Shown here piece after piece: positions 34,643-42,311 of a DNA stretch of 60,863 nucleotides (position 1 is the first letter of the stretch; each line of letters begins with the position of its first letter). The stretch is from assembly GCA_003170475.1 (NCBI GenBank), contig PMZI01000026.1:66308-127170 (forward strand), written 5' to 3'. The stretch is from Ignavibacteriota bacterium (GTDB lineage Bacteria > Bacteroidota > Ignavibacteria > UBA10030). A program made the translations under genes and the position numbers. Under the pieces are notes generated by a model, which did not search any database, was not told where the DNA came from, and worked only from the letters and a program-made list of their open reading frames with translations.

Positions 34643-35125
34643 ATGGAACCCTGGAAAATTGAAAGCAGTCCGGGCAAACAAGCATTTCTTGCATGGACCA
34701 TCCTGATGGTTGGTTTGATCCTGGCCGTCGGCTTCCGCAATTTTGACATTTCGGGTCTGACGAACAGCCTTGCGGGATTTCTGCTTGGTTTGCTTCTCCT
34801 TCTTATCGGCATCTGGACGCTCGTGATGGGGGGGAAGAGGACGATCAGCGTGGATCCTCAGACGCGCAGCATTCTTATCGAGGACGTGAACCGTTTCGGA
34901 CCGAAGAAACGCTCGATCTCGTTCGATGAAGTCGGCGGAATGCACATTGGAAGGCTGGGAAACAGGGAAGGGGGAAGCATATCCTATGATGTTGTCCTCA
35001 AACTCAAGGCAGGGAAAAGTTTCTCCCTGTTTCGGGCGGCCTACTTTGAGGGGACCTGGGATAGATCCGTCATGGAAAATCGGATGCGTCGTCTCGAGGG
35101 ATACCTTCGGCAGCAGGAGAAATGA
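34643..35125 (+). CDS. Hypothetical membrane protein with two helices and PH-like tail
   Basis: 160 residues. Helices at about 15-33 and 43-62 are followed by a beta-rich cytosolic tail (KRTISVDPQTRSILIEDVNRFGPKKRSISFDEV...), resembling small bacterial PH/YdbT-like domains only loosely. No family is recognised with confidence. It follows the GxGYxYP gene by 56 nt and converges with the efflux operon. Confidence 0.65.
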   Translation: MEPWKIESSPGKQAFLAWTILMVGLILAVGFRNFDISGLTNSLAGFLLGLLLLLIGIWTLVMGGKRTISVDPQTRSILIEDVNRFGPKKRSISFDEVGGMHIGRLGNREGGSISYDVVLKLKAGKSFSLFRAAYFEGTWDRSVMENRMRRLEGYLRQQEK

Positions 35126-35182
35126 GGCTTATTCAAGCTCCACTCGAGCGTTTGCCAGTGACTCTCGCAGAACGATTGTTCT

Positions 35183-36487
35183 TCAATTCGTCTGTCCCGC
35201 CCACGGTCTTGCCCCGATCGCTCGTTGAAGTTCGAATTTGCTGATCACGCATCGGTACATGGCTTGAAGGTGTCCAAGTCTGGCGGTCGACTCGGCGGCC
35301 TGCGCGTCCAGTAAATCAAGGTTTGTTACTGTGCCGGTCTCGTACCGTGACTGCGCGATCGCAACGGCTTCTTTTGCCTGCTGCACCTGCAATTCAGAAA
35401 TGGAAATTTTTGACACTGCTGTTTGAACATCTGCCATAGCCTGCTCCACATCAGAGCTCACCTGCTGTTCGATATCCCGCCGCCGTGCCTGCTCAGCGAG
35501 CATCGCTGCTTCTGCCTCTTCCTTCTGGTGGTCAGTGCGCCAACCGTCGAAGAGGGGCAATTCCGCCTTCACTCCGGCGACCCAGTTTCCCCGAAGAACA
35601 TCGAGGTTGGGGATGAATCCGTTCTTAAGTCCGTAGGCGAGGTTCACCTTTAGCGAGGGTTTGTTGCCGAGGGCGGCAAGTTCGCGTTGAAATTCAGCGG
35701 ACTGCTCGGCGTCCTTGGCGAGTTTGATTTCCATCCTCTGCTGTGCAGCCGTCTGGAAGAGCGATTCATTTGGTGAGGAAACCGTGCTCTGTTCGAAATC
35801 GCCTCGTATCGGGACTTGTGCTCCCGGCGCCAATCCAAGCAATTGACCGAGCACGACCCGCTGCTTCTGACAGGCATTTTCCAGATCGATCTTTTGACTT
35901 TGCGCTGCTGCGACTCTCACCTGCGTCGTCAGTACATCGAAGCTTGTGGCCGTTCCTGCATTGACCCGCTTCTGCGTTGTCAGCATGTGTTGATGGAGGG
36001 CTTCAATCTGTTCTGTCTGGACCTGGATGCTTCTCTCAAGGAAGAGAATTGAATAGAATACGCGGATTGCCTGATACGCGAGATTGGTTTTCGTCAGCTC
36101 AACAGCGTCGTGGCCCGACTGAACGCGTGACTTCGTCACGTTGACGGTTGCGTCGATCCTTCCGAAATCGTACACCGTATAGCGCCCCGCGATATGAGCA
36201 TCATAGTTGTTGGCCGGGTAGAGCCTGAATTCCCCGAGTCCGGGAAACGCCAGTTTGGCAATCGGTCCGAGGAAGGCATAGCTCGCCTCCGTGGTAACAT
36301 CGGGATAGGACGGACTGGCGCTTTGGAGCACGCGTGCTTCGGCCGCCCGAACGTTTTCATTTCCCTGAATAATGGCGGGATGGCGTTCCAGAACACGTCG
36401 GACGACCTGATTGACCGTGAGTGTGTCTTGTCCGAGAACTGTGCTTAAGGTCAGGAATGACAGGAAACAAACCAGCAGGCTTTTCAT
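35183..36487 (-). CDS. TolC-family outer-membrane efflux protein
   Basis: 434 residues, signal peptide about 1-19. Two repeats of the outer-membrane efflux domain (PF02321) with long coiled-coil hairpins are visible (about 25-205 and 230-420), including the typical QARYETGTVTNLDLLDAQ near 385-402. It is the last gene of a four-gene minus-strand operon with an HlyD adaptor and a DHA2 pump. It would form the outer-membrane exit duct. Confidence 0.92.
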   Translation of the reverse strand: MKSLLVCFLSFLTLSTVLGQDTLTVNQVVRRVLERHPAIIQGNENVRAAEARVLQSASPSYPDVTTEASYAFLGPIAKLAFPGLGEFRLYPANNYDAHIAGRYTVYDFGRIDATVNVTKSRVQSGHDAVELTKTNLAYQAIRVFYSILFLERSIQVQTEQIEALHQHMLTTQKRVNAGTATSFDVLTTQVRVAAAQSQKIDLENACQKQRVVLGQLLGLAPGAQVPIRGDFEQSTVSSPNESLFQTAAQQRMEIKLAKDAEQSAEFQRELAALGNKPSLKVNLAYGLKNGFIPNLDVLRGNWVAGVKAELPLFDGWRTDHQKEEAEAAMLAEQARRRDIEQQVSSDVEQAMADVQTAVSKISISELQVQQAKEAVAIAQSRYETGTVTNLDLLDAQAAESTARLGHLQAMYRCVISKFELQRAIGARPWAGQTN

Positions 36488-36539
36488 GGTAAATTCAATT
36501 CCTTGGCATTGGAAAATGGATGCATCGAAAATGTCCGTT

Positions 36540-38168
36540 CTACTCGATGGGTGGAGCCGGTTTCTGTTCTTGGTTCCGCTTCTTCTTGTGAGTTCGAAGA
36601 ATAAAAAGCGGGATTAATGTTAACGCCGTGATTCCCCCCGCAATGAGGAAATCGTCATTAATAGCGCGTACGAAGGCCTGCTGAACAACGTTTGAGGAAA
36701 CGAGCGCGTTGGCTCTCATTGCCGCCACAGCTGGTGTCCCACCGACAACATTCTGGCTAAAATGTGCGAGATTTGCCGTCACCTGTTGAAATGCCGGAGA
36801 ATGTGAATCAACCATTTGTCCGTACATCGCGCTATGATAGATCATGCGTCTGGTCAGAAGCGCCCCCATTAACGCGACGCCAAAACTGCCGCCAAGCTGA
36901 CGCAAGACATTGAACAGTCCCGATGCCTGAGCAATCTTCTGTCGCGGGATATCCGACAGTGCAAGCGTTGTCAGCGGCGTGAACACCAGTCCCATCGCAA
37001 ATCCGCGGATATAGAGCGGCAACATGATTTGGGCGTGCTCGGTGCTGAGGGAGAGCGCTGCATTCAGGTACATGCTTAACGCAAGAAGGAAGAGGCCAAT
37101 GGCAGCAGGTATCTTGGGGTTCACTTTGTCCGACAGATAGCCCGCGACTGGTGCGGTAAGGGCCTGCAAGATCCCAACAGGAAGAAATACCGCTCCCGCT
37201 TGAAGGGCAGTGTAGCCGAGTGAGTTCTGCAGATAGAGTGGAAGCAGAAAAGTGCTGCCGAACATCCCAAGACCGAAAATAAAGAGAATGGCATTCGTGA
37301 CGCCAAAATTGAAATTCTTGAGGAGCTTCAAATCGATCAATGGATGCTCAACCGTCATCTCGGTGAACAGGAACACGGCAAGTGCGGTACCGGACACGAT
37401 GAAGCACGTGACGATGAAACGGGAAGTCCAGCCGCCGGTATTCCAGGAGGCGTTGCCGTCTGAGAGAGCGAGAAGCATAGCGCCAAGAAAGACCGAACCA
37501 GAGATGAATCCGACAAGATCAAACGATCTGGCTTGTTCAGTCTTGTATTCACGCTGAATGACCAACGTCGCGAAGAGGCCGACGATACCAACCGGTACGT
37601 TGACGTCGAATATGGCGCCCCAGCTGATGTTGTCCACCAGGTAACCGCCGATGAGCGGTCCGAGTGAAACCGAAGCAGCAGCTGCTATGGACCAGAAACC
37701 GAGCGCGATGCCGCGTTGCTTTGGCGGGAATTCGCGCGCAACGATCGCCATGCCAACGGGCATGAGAAAACCGGCACCGGTAGCCTGAACGACCCGGAAC
37801 ATGATGAGAGCATCTTCATTCCACGCCAATCCGCACAGAAACGAACCGAGCGTGAAAAGAAAGAGGGCTCCGAAATATGTGCGTTTGTAACCGAGATGAT
37901 CCGCCACCCAGCCGGACGTCGGCAGCATCACGGCAAAGACCAAAAGATATGCGGTCAATACCCATTCGGCCTTCTCTACGTCCACTCCAAATGTGGCCAT
38001 GATCTTCGGAAGGGCAACGTTCACGATCGTGGCGTCGAGAACCGCCATGAACGTGCCAATCATGACGTTGAGCAGTACCCACCAACGATAGGAACTGTGC
38101 TCATGATGCAGGGACGGAAGACGCTGGATGAACGAACTCTTGATCTTATGTGTGGAGAACAGTGCCAT
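36540..38168 (-). CDS. DHA2-family 14-helix MFS multidrug pump (EmrB-like)
   Basis: 542 residues. The helix 1 block GTFMAVLDATIVNVALPKIM (about 38-57), motif A-like VADHLGYKRTYF (about 88-99) and motif C (GAGFLMPVGMAIV region near 130) are DHA2 features. Proton-driven export through a tripartite complex is expected with the adaptor 2 nt upstream and the TolC protein 52 nt downstream. Substrates of EmrB-type pumps are hydrophobic toxins and uncouplers. Confidence 0.92.
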   Translation of the reverse strand: MALFSTHKIKSSFIQRLPSLHHEHSSYRWWVLLNVMIGTFMAVLDATIVNVALPKIMATFGVDVEKAEWVLTAYLLVFAVMLPTSGWVADHLGYKRTYFGALFLFTLGSFLCGLAWNEDALIMFRVVQATGAGFLMPVGMAIVAREFPPKQRGIALGFWSIAAAASVSLGPLIGGYLVDNISWGAIFDVNVPVGIVGLFATLVIQREYKTEQARSFDLVGFISGSVFLGAMLLALSDGNASWNTGGWTSRFIVTCFIVSGTALAVFLFTEMTVEHPLIDLKLLKNFNFGVTNAILFIFGLGMFGSTFLLPLYLQNSLGYTALQAGAVFLPVGILQALTAPVAGYLSDKVNPKIPAAIGLFLLALSMYLNAALSLSTEHAQIMLPLYIRGFAMGLVFTPLTTLALSDIPRQKIAQASGLFNVLRQLGGSFGVALMGALLTRRMIYHSAMYGQMVDSHSPAFQQVTANLAHFSQNVVGGTPAVAAMRANALVSSNVVQQAFVRAINDDFLIAGGITALTLIPLFILRTHKKKRNQEQKPAPPIE

Positions 38169-38170
38169 CG

Positions 38171-39208
38171 CTACCTTGCCTTCAATTTCACTTTCACCTC
38201 AACGGACATGCCGGGGAGCAACTGCAACATCACCTTGTCCACCAGGCCGGGAGTCGGGGAGATCGATATCTTCACCGGGACTCGTTGTGTGATCTTCGTG
38301 AAGTTCCCCGAAGCGTTGTTCGGCGGGATCAAGGAAAATTGAGAGGCCGTGTTCGATCCAATCTGGAAAATCTTTCCTGAGAATCTCGTGTCCGGAAATG
38401 CGTCGACGCTGAGCTCAACATTGTCACCGACCCGAAGCGCGCCGATACTCGTCTCCTCCATGTTCGCAGTCACCCAGAGATTTTTTAGATCGTACACAGT
38501 GAAAATCGGTTGCCCGGGTGATACGACATCGCCTGCGAGAACCCACCGTTTGGACACACTACCGCTCATCGGTGACATAATGATCGTGTTCTTGAGCTGG
38601 GTTTCGATGACTGCCCATTGGGCTTTTGCAGAGTTCGCCTGAGCGTTCGCGATACCGATGCGTGCTTTTGCAGATTCAAACTCGCTTTGAGCGTGGTCGA
38701 ATTGTTCCTTCGTGATGACATTGTCTTTGATCTGAGCCATCGCCCGTCTATAATCTGTTTGGGCCTTTTCAAGGCTAACGTTGGCAAGCAGAATATTTTC
38801 CTGTGCGAGTGCCATCGCGGTGCGAGCCTGTGCCTGTTGTGCCCGCAAATCGCTGTCGTCGAGCCTGACGAGGATCTGGCCCGCCTCGATAGTGTCGCCT
38901 TCGTTCACCGTCAGACTGTCGATTCGTCCGAGGATCTTCGAGCTGATGGCTGCCCGATTGGCGTCAACGTAAGCATCGTCGGTGCTCACATACTCGCGGG
39001 ATCCGATAAACCAATAGTAAGCCAAAATGGAAATTCCGACAATGACGATGAAAAGCGGAATGACGATCTTGAAGTTCCTATACAGAGGAATAGATTCAAT
39101 GGCTTCGTCGTCATTTCCGCCGTCGGGGTCGGAAGCGGGTGGTCGATGCTGGGATTTGGCCTGTTGACTTTGCGGCCGCTGGTCATCCTGACGTGGAGAT
39201 TGTTCCAT
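38171..39208 (-). CDS. HlyD/EmrA-family membrane fusion adaptor
   Basis: 345 residues. A disordered polar N-terminus (SPRQDDQRPQSQQAKSQ) precedes one membrane helix (about 49-67). A split lipoyl/biotinyl-like domain (about 75-115 and 200-245) surrounds a coiled-coil hairpin (about 115-200), followed by beta-barrel and membrane-proximal domains. It would bridge the DHA2 pump and the TolC duct. It starts 16 nt after the TetR gene ends. Confidence 0.92.
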   Translation of the reverse strand: MEQSPRQDDQRPQSQQAKSQHRPPASDPDGGNDDEAIESIPLYRNFKIVIPLFIVIVGISILAYYWFIGSREYVSTDDAYVDANRAAISSKILGRIDSLTVNEGDTIEAGQILVRLDDSDLRAQQAQARTAMALAQENILLANVSLEKAQTDYRRAMAQIKDNVITKEQFDHAQSEFESAKARIGIANAQANSAKAQWAVIETQLKNTIIMSPMSGSVSKRWVLAGDVVSPGQPIFTVYDLKNLWVTANMEETSIGALRVGDNVELSVDAFPDTRFSGKIFQIGSNTASQFSLIPPNNASGNFTKITQRVPVKISISPTPGLVDKVMLQLLPGMSVEVKVKLKAR

Positions 39209-39224
39209 GTTTGTTGAATCCTTT

Positions 39225-39848
39225 CTATGATACTTTTCTTTTCACAATGCCGTGCAAGAGAATCTCGACAAGCAAATCAACTTGCTTCTCGAAATGGTCA
39301 ATTTGAATGCGAGTCTCTCTTTGATTTTGAGTAGCTTGGAGAAATCGAAGTCGAAGTCCTTGAAGAACATACAAAATGAGTTCAGCAGTTTTCTCCGGAG
39401 AAGCCACATCGAACTCGCCGCTCTGCTCTCCTTCGCTGACAATGGAAGTGATGTTGTTCATCTCTTGGCGCGAAAAAGCAACAAAGAGATCTCTGACACC
39501 CGGCTTGGACTCCTGCCAAATAGTGGAATTGAGTGCGGTGAGGCTGATTAATTGCTTTCCGAGGGAGATGCGTTCCCGGACATAGGCCTTGAGCTTCTTT
39601 CCAGCGGGTCCGGACTGCTGGAGGATCTTCTTTGTCTGCTGGAGAAACTTGTCCTGCTCGCGAGCAACGACAGCCCGAAAAATGTGTTCTTTTGTTGGAT
39701 AATAGTAGTACAGCGAGGCCTTCGCCAGTCCTATGTCTTGGGCGATTTCGTCCATTGTAACTTTGGAGAATCCAAAACGCGCAATCCTGTTCTGTGCTGC
39801 ATCAAGAATGAGCGTCTCTTTTTCGTGAGCGAGGTTCGGGATGGCCAT
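39225..39848 (-). CDS. TetR-family repressor of the efflux operon
   Basis: 207 residues from ATG 39848, which has AAAGG 9 nt upstream; a longer in-frame start at 39911 overlaps a likely operator. The N-terminal helix-turn-helix is clear (about 10-55: ILDAAQNRIARFGFSKVTMDEIA... SLYYYYPTKEHIF). The rest is an all-helical ligand-binding domain. It is the first gene of the operon repressor-adaptor-pump-duct, so it probably represses its own operon until a toxic ligand binds. Confidence 0.88.
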   Translation of the reverse strand: MAIPNLAHEKETLILDAAQNRIARFGFSKVTMDEIAQDIGLAKASLYYYYPTKEHIFRAVVAREQDKFLQQTKKILQQSGPAGKKLKAYVRERISLGKQLISLTALNSTIWQESKPGVRDLFVAFSRQEMNNITSIVSEGEQSGEFDVASPEKTAELILYVLQGLRLRFLQATQNQRETRIQIDHFEKQVDLLVEILLHGIVKRKVS

Positions 39849-40203
39849 CTGTCGTTCAACCTTTCGACTAATAACGTTGAATCGTCGAAAAGTACTCGAG
39901 GAATTCGACAATTCAGAGGAAATAATGATTGAACAGACGAGCGCCGTTCAATGCATGCTGTTTTCGCTCATTTTCGTCACATTCAGGATAGAGGGCGGGT
40001 TTATGTTTCTTTTCAGCGAATCATCCCTTAGATTATCATCGGAAAAATTACAATGAATACTGCTCTATCATTGATGTTTGGCTTCTCAATCGTCGCAGGT
40101 CCCTTCGAACCATCGGAAAGCGACGACGGAGATAGTTGTCGCTGCATCCCGATGACACCACCCTGCACCACTTCCATCTAGACCACACCGCACCGCACCA
40201 GCT
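39849..40203. other. 355-nt divergent intergenic region, TetR operon / APC permease
   Basis: Contains the candidate operator listed next and promoters for both directions, none of which I can place firmly. Near 40158-40199 is an A/C-rich stretch with repeated 'CACC' units just before the permease start. No ORF, RNA gene or mobile remnant was seen. Confidence 0.55.
39855..39890. promoter_or_regulatory. Candidate TetR operator: two interleaved inverted repeats
   Basis: TTCAAC (39855-39860) pairs with GTTGAA (39876-39881), and TTTCGAC (39862-39868) pairs with GTCGAAA (39884-39890). Both sit directly upstream of the repressor start, where TetR self-regulation normally acts. Assignment is inference. 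Confidence 0.4.
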
Positions 40204-42228
40204 ATGAAGCAGCAATACATCTCTGTACCTGAACCATCAGATTCTTCGAGCGCAAAGAAGATTAAGGTCGTCATCATTACGACGGTCATGCTTTCGTTTA
40301 TCTCCTTCTGGAGAGCCTCTGCGATCGTTCTTTCTGATTTGGCTTCGAGTGCGTATTATGCGGTAGGGATTGCAGAGAAGGCCGTAGGTCCATCAGCGCC
40401 GTGGTTTATTCTTTTTGTCATGCTTTTTGCGTACGGAATCCGCGCGGTGTATATCGAATCCTCCAGCATGTTTGTTCGCGGTGGAGTCTACAAAGTTGTC
40501 CGCGAGGCGCTCGGGGAAAAGATGGCCACGTTCTCCGTTTCGGCACTCATTTTCGACTATTTGATTACCGCTCCTATCAGCGCCGTTTCAGCCGGCCAAT
40601 ATCTCTCCGGACTTATCAATTCGCTCCTTCACACTATCGGTTCCCATATCGTTCTCAATGAGAATGTGGTCTCTGTGGCGACTGCTCTTTTGATTCAGGC
40701 ATACTTCTGGCGCAAGAATATTATCGGCATCGAGGAGTCGAGCGAAAAGGCATTGCGAATCTTTCAGGTTACGTCAGTGCTGGCTGTCATCCTCTTCGTG
40801 TGGTCGATTGTGACCATCTCGATTCGAGGCGTGCACCTTCCGCCGTTCTCGATCAAGCTCTCAGACGATTCTCTAGGCTGGCTGAAGCACGTCGACTGGT
40901 TGAGGACGATTGGGGCCGTGGGAGTCCTGGTCGGTATGGGACACGCGATTCTTGCTGTGAGCGGGGAGGAAACACTCGCGCAGGTTTACCGCGAAATCGA
41001 GGCACCCAAGCTCAAGAATCTGAAACGAACCGGAATGGTGATCTTCCTGTTCGCGTTTGTGTTCACCGGCCTGAACGCTTTGTTCGCGTCGATGATCGTT
41101 CCGCAGGCAGAACTCGTCGGCGTCTACAACGAGAATGCGCTCAGCGGACTGGCGATGCATTTTGTCGGACCACAATCAGTTCTACTGATTCTCCAGGGCT
41201 TCGTCGTCCTGACAGGGTTTCTGATCTTGTCGGGGGCGGTCAACACTTCTCTGATCGGGGCCAACAGCGTTCTCAATCGGGTTGCAGAAGACGGAGTGTT
41301 GCATGTATGGTTTCGAAAGCCGCACGAAAGGTTCGGCACGTCATACAGAATCATCAACACGCTGGCGCTTCTTCAGACGCTCATCATTCTGGCAAGTCGT
41401 GGAGATGTTTTTCTCCTCGGTGAAGCCTATGCATTCGGTGTTGTCTGGAGCTTCGTGATGATGGCCTTTTCGATGATTGTGTTGAGATACAAAGATCGGT
41501 CGGTGAGGGAATGGAGGGTTCCGCCGAACATAACCATTGCGGGTGTTGAGATTCCTATCGGTCTTGGATTCGTGTTCATCGTCCTGTTTGCTCTTGGCGT
41601 AGTCAACCTCTTGACAAAACCGATCGCCACGCAGGGGGGAATTGCCTTCACTGCCGTTCTCTATGTCGTGTTTGCTATCTCAAAACACATGAACGAGAAA
41701 AGGGTAGCCCACAAGGCTCATGATCTTGAACGATTCAATGTTCTTGCGCAGGACAAACTGACTGCGGAATCGATCGGGTGTGAATTTAGCCGGCGAAAAC
41801 TCGTCGCTGTCCGTTCGCTCAATCGTCTCCAACATCTCAAGAAATGTCTCGATGAGACTGATCCGGACTCGACCGATGTCATCGTGATGAAAGCGAAGGT
41901 GTTGACCGGCATCGGGAATACACAAATTGACAATACGATTGATTCGGAATCGGAGGAGTTGTTTTCGCAGGTGATCAAGCTAGCGGAAAAGGAAGGAAAG
42001 ACCGTCATCCCGATTGTCGTGCCGACGAATAATGTCGCGTACGCCATTGCCCACACAGCCGCCCAGCTTGGGGCAGAAGAAGTAGTGATTGGGACGTCGG
42101 ATAAGTACCCCATCGAGTTTCAGCTTCAACAGTTCGCCCTTCATTGGGGGATGGTGGAAGCTGATGAAAGACACAAACTCCTCGTCCGCTCGATTGGACC
42201 GAAGGGTGAGTTGAGAGTGGAATTGTAG
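40204..42228 (+). CDS. APC-superfamily permease with C-terminal universal-stress-protein domain
   Basis: 674 residues. Twelve helices occupy about 20-500; SSAYYAVGIAEKA near 50-62 is a helix 1 substrate/cation motif and VSGEETLAQVYREIE near 255-269 is typical of APC amino-acid transporters. Residues about 525-670 are a cytosolic Usp-like domain (KLVAVRSLNRLQHLKKCL; AAQLGAEEVVIGTSDK). Such fusions exist among amino-acid or K+-related permeases, where the Usp part may sense ATP or c-di-AMP; that role is inference. No clear Shine-Dalgarno precedes the ATG. Substrate unknown. Confidence 0.85.
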   Translation: MKQQYISVPEPSDSSSAKKIKVVIITTVMLSFISFWRASAIVLSDLASSAYYAVGIAEKAVGPSAPWFILFVMLFAYGIRAVYIESSSMFVRGGVYKVVREALGEKMATFSVSALIFDYLITAPISAVSAGQYLSGLINSLLHTIGSHIVLNENVVSVATALLIQAYFWRKNIIGIEESSEKALRIFQVTSVLAVILFVWSIVTISIRGVHLPPFSIKLSDDSLGWLKHVDWLRTIGAVGVLVGMGHAILAVSGEETLAQVYREIEAPKLKNLKRTGMVIFLFAFVFTGLNALFASMIVPQAELVGVYNENALSGLAMHFVGPQSVLLILQGFVVLTGFLILSGAVNTSLIGANSVLNRVAEDGVLHVWFRKPHERFGTSYRIINTLALLQTLIILASRGDVFLLGEAYAFGVVWSFVMMAFSMIVLRYKDRSVREWRVPPNITIAGVEIPIGLGFVFIVLFALGVVNLLTKPIATQGGIAFTAVLYVVFAISKHMNEKRVAHKAHDLERFNVLAQDKLTAESIGCEFSRRKLVAVRSLNRLQHLKKCLDETDPDSTDVIVMKAKVLTGIGNTQIDNTIDSESEELFSQVIKLAEKEGKTVIPIVVPTNNVAYAIAHTAAQLGAEEVVIGTSDKYPIEFQLQQFALHWGMVEADERHKLLVRSIGPKGELRVEL

Positions 42229-42236
42229 AAGATGCG

Positions 42237-42269
42237 CAATCCTTGAAGCGAGATTCACTTCAGGGATTG
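42237..42269 (+). terminator. Hairpin after the APC permease gene
   Basis: CAATCCTTGAAG (42237-42248) pairs with CTTCAGGGATTG (42258-42269), 12 bp with one T-G wobble and a 9-nt loop, starting 8 nt after the stop. The following T-run is poor (TTGG). It separates two convergent genes. Confidence 0.45.
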
Positions 42270-42311
42270 TTGGAATCTGCCTGCACGCAGTGGGAAGGGA
42301 AGGCCTACTTC

